Assembly: GCA_003455945.1 (NCBI GenBank)
Contig: DMPQ01000298.1
Coordinates: forward strand, 1,166-7,706
DNA length: 6,541 nt
Source: Planctomycetaceae bacterium
Lineage (GTDB): Bacteria > Planctomycetota > Planctomycetia > Pirellulales > Pirellulaceae
Direction: 5' to 3'
The translations under genes were made by a program, and so were the position numbers. The notes below the pieces were generated by a model, which was given only the letters and a program-made list of their open reading frames with translations, made no database searches and was not told where the DNA came from. This document shows, piece by piece, positions 1 to 5,990 of this stretch (its first letter is position 1; each line of letters begins with the position of its first letter).

Positions 1-22
1 ACTTCGATGTCGGACGATCGAC

Positions 23-1291
23 TCACTTCCAGCGGAAGACGATCAGTCCGTCGAGACTCCGGACGAAGAGCAGGTCACCGACGACCGCCAGATGAGCCCA
101 GGTTTCGCTGGTCGCCACTTCGCGGGTCGACACCAAGCGGAACTCCGCCGGGTCGGCATCGATCAGAAGGAGCTTTCCCGTTTCGTCCAGGGCGAGCAGG
201 CGGTTGCCGTTGGCGACCAGACTCCAGTACTTGCCGAACGGCTTGGTCGTCCAGGCCTCGGCACCGTCGGCGACTCCCAGGCAGACCAATCGCTGATTCC
301 GCTGGTGCAGATACAGATGCTCGCCGACGACGACCGGCGACGACATGTAGCCCTGCCATTTTCCCGACCAGACGGTCGAGACCTTCCACTCGCCGTCGTT
401 CGCCAGTTCATAGCAGAACGACTCGCCGCCGTAAGCACTGGTGAAGATCCGGTCGCCGAGCACGGTCGGCGTCAGGATGTTCATGCCGCGAAAGGCCGGA
501 ACGGTCTGCTCCCAGAGCAGCCGACCGTCATCGACCGCGACTCCGCAAAGCTTCTCCCGAGTCTGCACGACATACTGGTCGACCCCTCGGATCTTGGCTC
601 GAACCGGGCTCGAGAAGGCACTCCCCATCATGCCGCCGCCGTCGTCGAGCACGCGCCAGACGAGCTCGCCGGTCGCCCGATCGATCTTCACGAAACCTCC
701 GCCCGCCTGAACCAGCAGATGCTCTCCATCGATCATCGGCGAGCAGACGAAACCGAAATCCGGAAGCGGTGTGCCGAGGCGTTCCGGAAAGTCGAATCGC
801 CACAATTCGTGGCCGTCGTTCGCATCGAGACAGACCAGCACGTCTCGCATGCCGGCGACGTACAGCCGGCCGTCGGCATAAGCGGGGGTCGCGCGGATCC
901 AGTCGCCGTTGGCTTTGGCGAAGAACGGCACGCTCATCGACCCGGGCCACGACACGCTCCAGAGCTTCGAGCCGTCGGCGACCGAGTAGGCGGTTACCCG
1001 CTCGTCCTGCTTGTCGACCGTTTCGGTGACGAAGACCTTGCCGTCGGCCACGATCGGCCCGGAGTAGCTCGGACCCAACTCGACTCGCCAAACCTCACTC
1101 AGGTGCGACTCGTCCAACGAGTCGGGCCAGGTCGTCGGTTCGATCTGCCCCGTCCGCGAAGGCCCTCGCCACTGCGGCCAGGCACCGGTCGCCGGGGCTT
1201 GGGCTTCGGATAGGGAGAGCGGAGTCGCCGCCAGCACGGCTGACAGGACTCCGGTCACGATTCTGCGAGAGCCGAAGAGGGAACGACGCAT
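23..1291 (-). CDS. secreted PQQ-like beta-propeller repeat protein
   Basis: The 422-residue protein begins with a basic N-terminus and a hydrophobic stretch at about residues 11-27, ending in a plausible signal-peptidase site near SEA/AQA (28-32). It is therefore probably exported. The mature protein starts with WPQWRGP (38-44), a motif typical of PQQ-like propeller proteins of Planctomycetota and Verrucomicrobiota. Blade-type repeats of the form 'ADG..LW' recur at about 104-111 (ADGSKLW), 157-164 (ANDGHELW), 205-212 (ATGELVW), 253-260 (VDDGRLLW) and 340-347 (VADGAEAW), fitting an incomplete or divergent 7-8-blade propeller of the BamB/alcohol-dehydrogenase-like superfamily. No dehydrogenase catalytic residues or cytochrome motif are seen, so PQQ binding is not implied; such proteins often act as scaffolds or sugar/protein binders. 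The ATG has a good Shine-Dalgarno, AAGGA at 1301-1305 on the minus strand, 9 bases upstream. The gene starts 21 bases after the regulator's stop, so the two are probably co-transcribed. The molecular function is unknown. Confidence 0.9.
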   Translation of the reverse strand: MRRSLFGSRRIVTGVLSAVLAATPLSLSEAQAPATGAWPQWRGPSRTGQIEPTTWPDSLDESHLSEVWRVELGPSYSGPIVADGKVFVTETVDKQDERVTAYSVADGSKLWSVSWPGSMSVPFFAKANGDWIRATPAYADGRLYVAGMRDVLVCLDANDGHELWRFDFPERLGTPLPDFGFVCSPMIDGEHLLVQAGGGFVKIDRATGELVWRVLDDGGGMMGSAFSSPVRAKIRGVDQYVVQTREKLCGVAVDDGRLLWEQTVPAFRGMNILTPTVLGDRIFTSAYGGESFCYELANDGEWKVSTVWSGKWQGYMSSPVVVGEHLYLHQRNQRLVCLGVADGAEAWTTKPFGKYWSLVANGNRLLALDETGKLLLIDADPAEFRLVSTREVATSETWAHLAVVGDLLFVRSLDGLIVFRWK

Positions 1292-1312
1292 CGGTTTCGA
1301 TCCTTGCGGGCA

Positions 1313-2206
1313 TCAGTCCGCCGCGACTCGCGTCCCGAGCGGGGGCGAGGGGCGGAAGGTCTTGAGAAAGGTCGCCAGGACTTCCAGGCGATCGCAGTGG
1401 ACCGAGTAGCTGATCGAATCTCGCATCGATTCGTTCATCGCTCGACCGCCCACGACGAAGGGGAGTCGATCCCCATGATTGGCGAACAACCGCCGATAGG
1501 AATCCCGGAAATCGGCCTGATCCTCGACGCTCGACACGCTCAGCCAGACCAGATCGGGGCGCATCCGGCGGATCGCCTGATCGATCGAGTCGAGCGGCAG
1601 GTTGCAGCCGAGGCTGATCGCCTTCCAGCCGTGCTCTCGAAGAACCAACTCGACCAGTTGAGTCGGCAGGGCGTAGGGATCACCGGAGGGAGTTCCCCCG
1701 ATCGCCAGCGGAGCGTCATCGGCCGGAGGCATCAGCATGCCTCGCAATTCATGCAGCAGACGCGTGCAGATCTCGCAGGCGAACCGCTCCTGATAGATGT
1801 CGACCTCGGCGCACGCCCAGCGATGACCGATGGTCTGCATGGCGGGGGCGACGATCCGATCGCCGATCCGCGAAATCGACATCCCGTCCAGATACTGCCG
1901 CACGATCAGACGACGGCAATGCTCTTCCCGCCCCGCGACGAGCAGTTCAAGGAACTCGTCCCGAACCTCCTCCGGAGTCGCCGGTCCCGGTGGGGTCAGA
2001 TCGGGAAGACCGAGCAGCTCGGGGCGTGCGAACGGCAGACGATTGTCGCGAGCGAAGGCGAGCACCGCGCTTCGCGGAATCTTCCGGTGGCCGCCGGCCG
2101 TCTTGGCGATCGAGAGCTTGCCGCGATCGCACCACCGCTTGAGCGACGATTCGCTCACTCCGAAGGCGTCGGCGACGGTGCGCGGCGAATAGCTGCGTTC
2201 GGACAT
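1313..2206 (-). CDS. MerR-family regulator with B12-binding-like sensor domain (CarH/LitR-like)
   Basis: The 297-residue protein has three parts. Residues 6-52 form a MerR/excisionase-type winged helix with the GGHRKI wing motif (38-43). Residues about 76-160 are a helical cap like the B12-binding_2 domain. Residues about 164-285 are a Rossmann-like B12-binding fold, with GWKAISLGCNLP (193-204), LSVSS (222-226) and VVGG (251-254). This is the architecture of CarH, CarA and LitR, which repress carotenoid and light-response genes and release DNA when light breaks bound adenosylcobalamin. By eye alignment, the cobalamin-ligating His of the E-x-H-x-x-G motif is replaced: the segment reads GDPYALP (175-181), with Tyr178 at the His position. 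The cap signature W-x9-E-H reads W130-x9-E140-R141. Cobalamin binding is thus doubtful, while the fold looks intact. No strong Shine-Dalgarno precedes the ATG (only GAGA about 6 bases away), but the HTH begins right after this start. It is divergent from the lipid operon at 2515 and is its likely regulator by position. Confidence 0.88.
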   Translation of the reverse strand: MSERSYSPRTVADAFGVSESSLKRWCDRGKLSIAKTAGGHRKIPRSAVLAFARDNRLPFARPELLGLPDLTPPGPATPEEVRDEFLELLVAGREEHCRRLIVRQYLDGMSISRIGDRIVAPAMQTIGHRWACAEVDIYQERFACEICTRLLHELRGMLMPPADDAPLAIGGTPSGDPYALPTQLVELVLREHGWKAISLGCNLPLDSIDQAIRRMRPDLVWLSVSSVEDQADFRDSYRRLFANHGDRLPFVVGGRAMNESMRDSISYSVHCDRLEVLATFLKTFRPSPPLGTRVAAD

Positions 2207-2371
2207 CGACGTCTCGAAAGGAAGCGGACGACCCCGAAGTACGACGAGCGGACGGGGGTGCGTCGAGAGAACTGAGGTGCGACGGGCGGGCGATCGATCG
2301 AACCAGGGAGAGCGGAGCGGGCGATCAGCGGCGAAACGAACGGTGGCGAGAGGTCCGGGGGAGGGAGGCGG

Positions 2372-2400
2372 TTGTCATCCGGAGCAGCGACTCCTAAAAC
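2372..2400 (+). promoter_or_regulatory. predicted sigma70-type promoter of the lipid-modification operon
   Basis: The -35 box TTGTCA (2372-2377) matches the consensus TTGACA at 5 of 6 positions. An exact 17-base spacer follows, then the -10 box TAAAAC (2395-2400), matching TATAAT at 4 of 6. A and T are scarce in this GC-rich region, which makes the match more notable. Transcription would start near 2407, leaving a leader of about 108 bases before the flavoprotein ATG at 2515. An ECF-type (RpoE-like) reading of the same stretch is weaker. Prediction only. Confidence 0.5.
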
Positions 2401-2443
2401 GACCTCCGAACCTTCGCCACACTCTCCTTATGGTTGGCGTTTC

Positions 2444-2468
2444 CGACCGTTTCGAACAGCGTCGGTCG
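2444..2468. repeat. short inverted repeat in the operon leader
   Basis: CGACCG (2444-2449) and CGGTCG (2463-2468) are perfect inverted arms around a 13-base spacer that itself contains the palindrome TTCGAA (2451-2456). It lies between the predicted transcription start and the flavoprotein ATG, so it could be a repressor site or a leader hairpin. Six-base arms rich in CG and TCG arise often by chance in this composition, so confidence is low. Confidence 0.25.
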
Positions 2469-2503
2469 TCGAAATCGGATGTCGGTACCCCCAATCGCGG
2501 ATC

Positions 2504-2508
2504 GGAAG
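2504..2508 (+). promoter_or_regulatory. ribosome binding site that fixes the flavoprotein start
   Basis: GGAAG lies 6 bases before the ATG at 2515. The upstream in-frame candidates, TTG at 2434 and ATG at 2479, lack a comparable site. They would also put 27 or 12 unrelated residues in front of the beta strand that leads into the FAD-binding glycine motif. Confidence 0.7.
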
Positions 2509-2514
2509 CACCGC

Positions 2515-3792
2515 ATGAGGATTGCAGTCGTCGGCGGAGGGATCTCCGGTCTGACCGTCGCTCGCGGCCTTGCCGCTCGCGGCGATTGTCGGGTCGAGCT
2601 GATCGAAGCCGATTCGCGGCTGGGAGGGCATGCCCACACGGTCGACGTCGACGATCCGCTCGGGCCGATCGCCGTCGACACCGGCTTCATCGTCTTCAAC
2701 GACTCGACCTATCCCGGATTTCTGGCGCTGTTGGCCGAACTCGGGATCGAGGGGCGGCCGACGACGATGAGTTTCAGCGTCCGCGACGACGCCGAGAACC
2801 TCGAATATCGCGGCATGGACTTGGCCGGCCTCTTTGCCCAGCGCCGGAACCTGATTCGCCCGAAGTTCCTCGCGCTGCTGAACGACTTCGTCCGATTCCG
2901 TCGCGCCGCGGAACGACTGGATGATCAGGACGAGCGGGTGACCGTCGCCGAGTTTCTGGCTCGCAACCGTTTCTCGCGAACCTTCGTTCGGTCCTACTTC
3001 CTGCCGATGGGCTCGGCGGTCTGGTCGTGCCCCTGTGCGACGTTCGAGACGTTTCCGGTCCGCTTCATCATCGATTTCTATCGGCATCACGGCATGCTCG
3101 GCGTGCAGCGGCGCCCGCAGTGGAGAACGGTCCCGGGAGGGAGTCGGACGTACGTCACGGCGTTGGTCGAACGACTGGACGCCGAGATCCGCACCTCGAC
3201 TCCAGTCGAGCGACTTCGGCGTCTGCCGGATGGGGTCGAGCTGTTCGGTCGGCGTCCGAACGAAGCGGCCGTGACGTCGCTCGGTCGCTACGATCATGTC
3301 GTGCTCGGCTGTCATGCCGACCAGTCGTTGCGGATTCTGGGAGACCAGGCGACGTCGACGGAGCGCGAGGTGCTCTCGCGATTCCCGTACGAGGCGAACG
3401 AAGTCGTGCTGCACACCGACACGTCGGTCCTGCCGAAACGCCGAGGGGCTTGGGCCTGCTGGAACTACGACGTGCGCGAATCGTCCGATCGAAAGGCGTC
3501 GGTCACCTACCTGATGAATCGATTGCAGGGGTTCCGCGCCGAACGGCATTACTGCGTCACGCTCAACGACGACGGTCGACTCGCCGCGGACAAGGTGCTC
3601 CGCCGCTTCGAATACCACCATCCGATCTTCGCGCTCGGCAAGCGGCAGGCGCAGCGCCGCCATGCCGAACTGATCGACCACGATCGCGTCTCGTACTGCG
3701 GCGCCTACTGGGCGGCCGGCTTTCACGAAGATGGAGTCCGGAGCGGGCTCGAGGTGCTGGCCGGCCTGCGGCGAGCGAGGGTCGCATGCTGA
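2515..3792 (+). CDS. FAD-dependent amine-oxidase-family oxidoreductase (lipid-modification cluster)
   Basis: The 425-residue protein opens directly with a Rossmann strand and FAD dinucleotide-binding motif, VVGGGISG (5-12). The acidic ribose-binding residue is Glu31, in LIEADSRLGGHAHT (29-42). The conserved DTGFIVFN (55-62), WS (170-171), FP..FIIDFY..HGML (180-195) and PGGSRTYV (207-214) segments follow. Near the end is the typical FAD-contacting C-terminal block GAYWAAGFHEDGVRSGLEV (396-414). These mark the 'NAD/FAD-dependent amine oxidase' subfamily found beside DUF1365 and cyclopropane synthase genes, and homologous to the N-terminal domain of plant cyclopropane synthases. Its substrate is not established; it probably oxidises or desaturates a methylated acyl intermediate rather than an amine (inference). 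The ATG at 2515 is chosen because it has a GGAAG site and begins right at the fold. The gene overlaps the next one by 7 bases (ATGCTGA), indicating translational coupling. A CPC pair at 172-174 looks unusual for the family. It appears full length. Confidence 0.92.
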   Translation: MRIAVVGGGISGLTVARGLAARGDCRVELIEADSRLGGHAHTVDVDDPLGPIAVDTGFIVFNDSTYPGFLALLAELGIEGRPTTMSFSVRDDAENLEYRGMDLAGLFAQRRNLIRPKFLALLNDFVRFRRAAERLDDQDERVTVAEFLARNRFSRTFVRSYFLPMGSAVWSCPCATFETFPVRFIIDFYRHHGMLGVQRRPQWRTVPGGSRTYVTALVERLDAEIRTSTPVERLRRLPDGVELFGRRPNEAAVTSLGRYDHVVLGCHADQSLRILGDQATSTEREVLSRFPYEANEVVLHTDTSVLPKRRGAWACWNYDVRESSDRKASVTYLMNRLQGFRAERHYCVTLNDDGRLAADKVLRRFEYHHPIFALGKRQAQRRHAELIDHDRVSYCGAYWAAGFHEDGVRSGLEVLAGLRRARVAC

Positions 3793-4556
3793 GTGAGCTG
3801 TTCGAGGGAGAGATCGTGCATGTCCGATCGACGCCGGTCCGTCGGCGGTTCGTCCACCGGATCGGCATGATCGGACTCGATCTCGACGAATGGGGGACGG
3901 CGTTTCGCGGGCACGCCTGCTGGGGGCACGGGTTCCCCAGGATCTGGTCGATCCGCCGCCGCGATCATCTCGGGGATCGGTCCCGTCCGCTGCGCGCATC
4001 GGTCGAAGAGCGGATCCGATCGCTCGGCGGTTCGGCTCCCGCGGGCCGAATCATGTTGCTGACGATGCCGGCCGCCTTCGGCTTCGCGATGAATCCGGTC
4101 TCGTTCTATTTCGCGCTCGACGATTCCGGAACGCCGTCGGCGGTGCTGGCCGAAGTGAACAACACGCCGTGGGGAGAGCAGCAATGCTATCTGCTCGATC
4201 CTCGCTCCCCTTCGGCCATGACTCCGGCGATCGGCAAGGCGATGCATGTCTCGCCGTTCCTGCCGATGGAGCTGAGCTACGGCTGGCGCCTGAACTGGGA
4301 GTCGGATCGATTGGGGATCGTGCTCAACTGCCTGTCGGCCGACGATCATCCGGTCCTCGCGGTATCGCTCGACCTGAAGAGGATCCCTTGGAGTGCTGCG
4401 GCGCTCCGCCGCTGGACTCGTCGACATCCGCTCCCCGGCTGGTCCGCCTGGGCCGGCATCTATTTCCAGGCGCTCGCCCTGAAGCGCCGCGGCGTTCCGT
4501 TTCATCCGCACCCGCGGTCCCGGATGCCGGTCGCCGCGCTTCGCAAGGAAACCTGA
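3786..4556 (+). CDS. DUF1365 family protein
   Basis: The 256-residue soluble protein matches DUF1365 over its whole length. It has an N-terminal HVRSTPVRRRFVHRI segment (12-26), the core LLTMPAAFGFAMNPVSFYF (91-109), EVNNTPWGE (123-131), the block KAMHVSPFLPMELSYGW (151-167), and a C-terminal region with GIYFQALALKRRGVPF (224-239). DUF1365 proteins are almost always encoded between the amine-oxidase-type flavoprotein and the CFA-family methyltransferase. They are required for, or associated with, modification of membrane fatty acids, but no reaction is securely assigned. The start ATG overlaps the flavoprotein stop (ATGCTGA) and has GAGGG at 3777-3781, 4 bases upstream. A longer reading frame extends upstream without a stop, but that part is out-of-frame shadow of the flavoprotein. 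The next gene starts 3 bases after its stop. Confidence 0.92.
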   Translation: MLSELFEGEIVHVRSTPVRRRFVHRIGMIGLDLDEWGTAFRGHACWGHGFPRIWSIRRRDHLGDRSRPLRASVEERIRSLGGSAPAGRIMLLTMPAAFGFAMNPVSFYFALDDSGTPSAVLAEVNNTPWGEQQCYLLDPRSPSAMTPAIGKAMHVSPFLPMELSYGWRLNWESDRLGIVLNCLSADDHPVLAVSLDLKRIPWSAAALRRWTRRHPLPGWSAWAGIYFQALALKRRGVPFHPHPRSRMPVAALRKET

Positions 4557-4559
4557 ACC

Positions 4560-5990
4560 ATGCCGTCGACCTCGGATCATCACCCTCCGACGACTCTCGA
4601 TCGCTGGTTCCGCGCCCGCGTTCTCGCTCGCCTCGCCTCGCTCGAGCGAGGCGAACTGGAACTGGTCGAGGCGCAAGGGACGTCGCGTCTGGGACGCCCC
4701 GATGCGGAGCGACCGACCGGAGCGGCGATTCCGCGGATCGAGGTCGAGGCGGCTCGGTTTCACCGACGCGTCGCGCTCGGCGGTGACCTCGGCGCGGCCG
4801 AAGCCTGGATGGACGGCGACTGGACGAGTCCCGATCTCACGTCGGTGATCCGCTACTTCATCCGCAATCTGGCGACCGTCGATCGATTGGATCGAGGGGC
4901 GGCGCGCCTTCGCCACTGGGGCGCGCGTCTCGTCCATCGGTTTCGCCGCAACACGATCGGCGGGTCGCGTCGCAACATCGGCGCTCACTACGACTTGGGG
5001 AACGACTTCTACCGGACCTTCCTCGATCCGACGATGGCCTACTCGGCCGGCATCTTCGAGTCGGAGCGATCGTCGCTCGAAGAGGCATCGGTCGCGAAGT
5101 TCGACCGGATCTGTCGGAAGCTCGATCTGAAACCGTCCGACCAGGTCGTCGAGATCGGCACCGGTTGGGGTGGCTGGGCGATCCATGCCGCTCGTCACTA
5201 CGGCTGCCGCGTGACGACGACGACGATCTCGGCGGAGCAGCACGCGCATGCGGTCGCCTGGGTGCGGCGCGAAGGACTCCAGGATCGGATCACCGTTCTC
5301 GATCGTGACTATCGCCGCCTGGAAGGTCGCTTCGACAAGCTCGTCTCGATCGAGATGATCGAAGCGGTCGGGCATCGCTATCTGCCGGAGTTCTTCCGAG
5401 TCTGTCGTCGCCTGCTCCGCGACGACGGGATGGCGGTGCTGCAGGCGATCCTGATCCGCGACGATCGGCACGAGCATCATCTGCGCAGTTCCGACTTCAT
5501 CCGCAACTACATCTTTCCCGGAGGGGATCTCCCGTCGCTGAGTTCGATTCTCGAGGCGACGGCGCGCGAGACCGACCTGCGTCTGGTCCACTTCGAGGAG
5601 CTCTCGGATCACTATGCCGAGACGCTGCGGCGATGGTGTCGCGCGTTTCAGGAGCAGACCGAACGCGTCGTCGAACTCGGATTCGACGAGCGGTTCCGCA
5701 GGATGTGGCACTACTACCTGTGTTACTGCGAGGCGGCGTTCGCCGAGCGGCAGGTCAACAGCGTGCAACTGACGTTCGGCGCGTCCGGCTATCGCGGGCG
5801 TTCGCTCGAGTCGCTCGGCGCTCTCGTGGCGCCGAACGGAGCGGGGCGGAGCGGTGCCGGAGCGTTCGACGATCGGGCGCATGCCGGAGCGACACGTCCG
5901 CTCCCCTTCGGCTCGACGACCTCCGACGTCACCGAGGCTCCGGCATCGGTCTGTCGCGAAACCGCCTCGCGTCCGGAGTGCATCGCATGA
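4560..5990 (+). CDS. cyclopropane-fatty-acyl-phospholipid synthase family SAM methyltransferase
   Basis: The 476-residue protein carries the CFA-synthase fold: an N-terminal lipid-binding region with GDLGAAEAWMDGDW (75-88), the NIGAHYDLGNDFY entry motif (139-151), SAM motif I VVEIGTGWGG (196-205), EMIEAVG (265-271), and a C-terminal YAETLRRW (352-359). It transfers a methyl group from SAM to the double bond of a phospholipid acyl chain. Compared by eye with E. coli Cfa, the bicarbonate ligands Glu239, Ile268 and Tyr317 correspond to Glu268, Ile297 and Tyr352. Cys139 appears as Ala163 (in MAYSAGIF) and His266 as Gln295 (in VLQAILI). This variant set fits the cluster-linked subfamily, some members of which (UfaM type) make methyl-branched rather than cyclopropane products; the true product is undetermined. 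Residues about 415-476 form a Gly/Ala/Ser/Thr-rich tail beyond the domain. AAGGAA at 4545-4550 is a good ribosome site. The stop overlaps the next start as ATGA. Confidence 0.93.
   Translation: MPSTSDHHPPTTLDRWFRARVLARLASLERGELELVEAQGTSRLGRPDAERPTGAAIPRIEVEAARFHRRVALGGDLGAAEAWMDGDWTSPDLTSVIRYFIRNLATVDRLDRGAARLRHWGARLVHRFRRNTIGGSRRNIGAHYDLGNDFYRTFLDPTMAYSAGIFESERSSLEEASVAKFDRICRKLDLKPSDQVVEIGTGWGGWAIHAARHYGCRVTTTTISAEQHAHAVAWVRREGLQDRITVLDRDYRRLEGRFDKLVSIEMIEAVGHRYLPEFFRVCRRLLRDDGMAVLQAILIRDDRHEHHLRSSDFIRNYIFPGGDLPSLSSILEATARETDLRLVHFEELSDHYAETLRRWCRAFQEQTERVVELGFDERFRRMWHYYLCYCEAAFAERQVNSVQLTFGASGYRGRSLESLGALVAPNGAGRSGAGAFDDRAHAGATRPLPFGSTTSDVTEAPASVCRETASRPECIA

Larger units (their letters stand above)
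2207..2514. promoter_or_regulatory. divergent intergenic control region
   Basis: These 308 bases separate the regulator (minus strand) from the flavoprotein operon (plus strand) and hold no supportable gene. Seen within it are a sigma70-like promoter facing right (2372-2400), a G-rich tract just upstream of it (2357-2371), a palindromic CGATCGATCG (2291-2300), a short direct repeat (2438-2456) and an inverted repeat (2444-2468). I could not identify a convincing promoter for the minus-strand regulator. By analogy with CarH/LitR loci, where the regulator acts on the divergent promoter, an operator is expected here, but none can be assigned from one sequence. Confidence 0.7.

Noticed and set aside
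1..22. terminator after the propeller gene
   Set aside because: Only 22 bases are available beyond the stop codon, with no clear stem followed by a T run on the minus strand.
92..1213. 373-codon open frame on the plus strand opposite the propeller protein
   Set aside because: The minus-strand frame has a signal peptide, repeats and a ribosome site; this one has none.
1292..1312. alternative start for a small minus-strand gene at the TGATG junction (ATG at 1313)
   Set aside because: The frame it opens is a 72-codon Arg/Asp-rich shadow within the propeller gene. The propeller ATG at 1291 has the proper ribosome site and signal peptide.
1304..2275. 323-codon open frame on the plus strand opposite the regulator
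   Set aside because: It has no conserved motif, while the minus strand encodes a clear HTH and B12-binding fold.
2291..2300. CGATCGATCG palindrome as a regulator operator
   Set aside because: GATCG and CGATCG strings are abundant throughout the window, including inside coding sequence, so this copy carries no specific signal.
2277..2924. possible leader gene from the ATG at 2430 or an upstream start
   Set aside because: It has no ribosome site, its translation becomes Arg-rich low complexity, and it runs deep into the flavoprotein in another frame.
2428..3999. 523-codon open frame on the minus strand opposite the flavoprotein
   Set aside because: No recognisable motif, and it spans the intergenic leader and two genuine plus-strand genes. 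It is a composition shadow.
3723..5882. 719-codon open frame on the minus strand opposite the DUF1365 and methyltransferase genes
   Set aside because: Its translation is rich in Arg, Asp and Pro with no domain or motif, and the opposite strand has well-conserved family proteins throughout. It is a by-product of G/C-ending codons.
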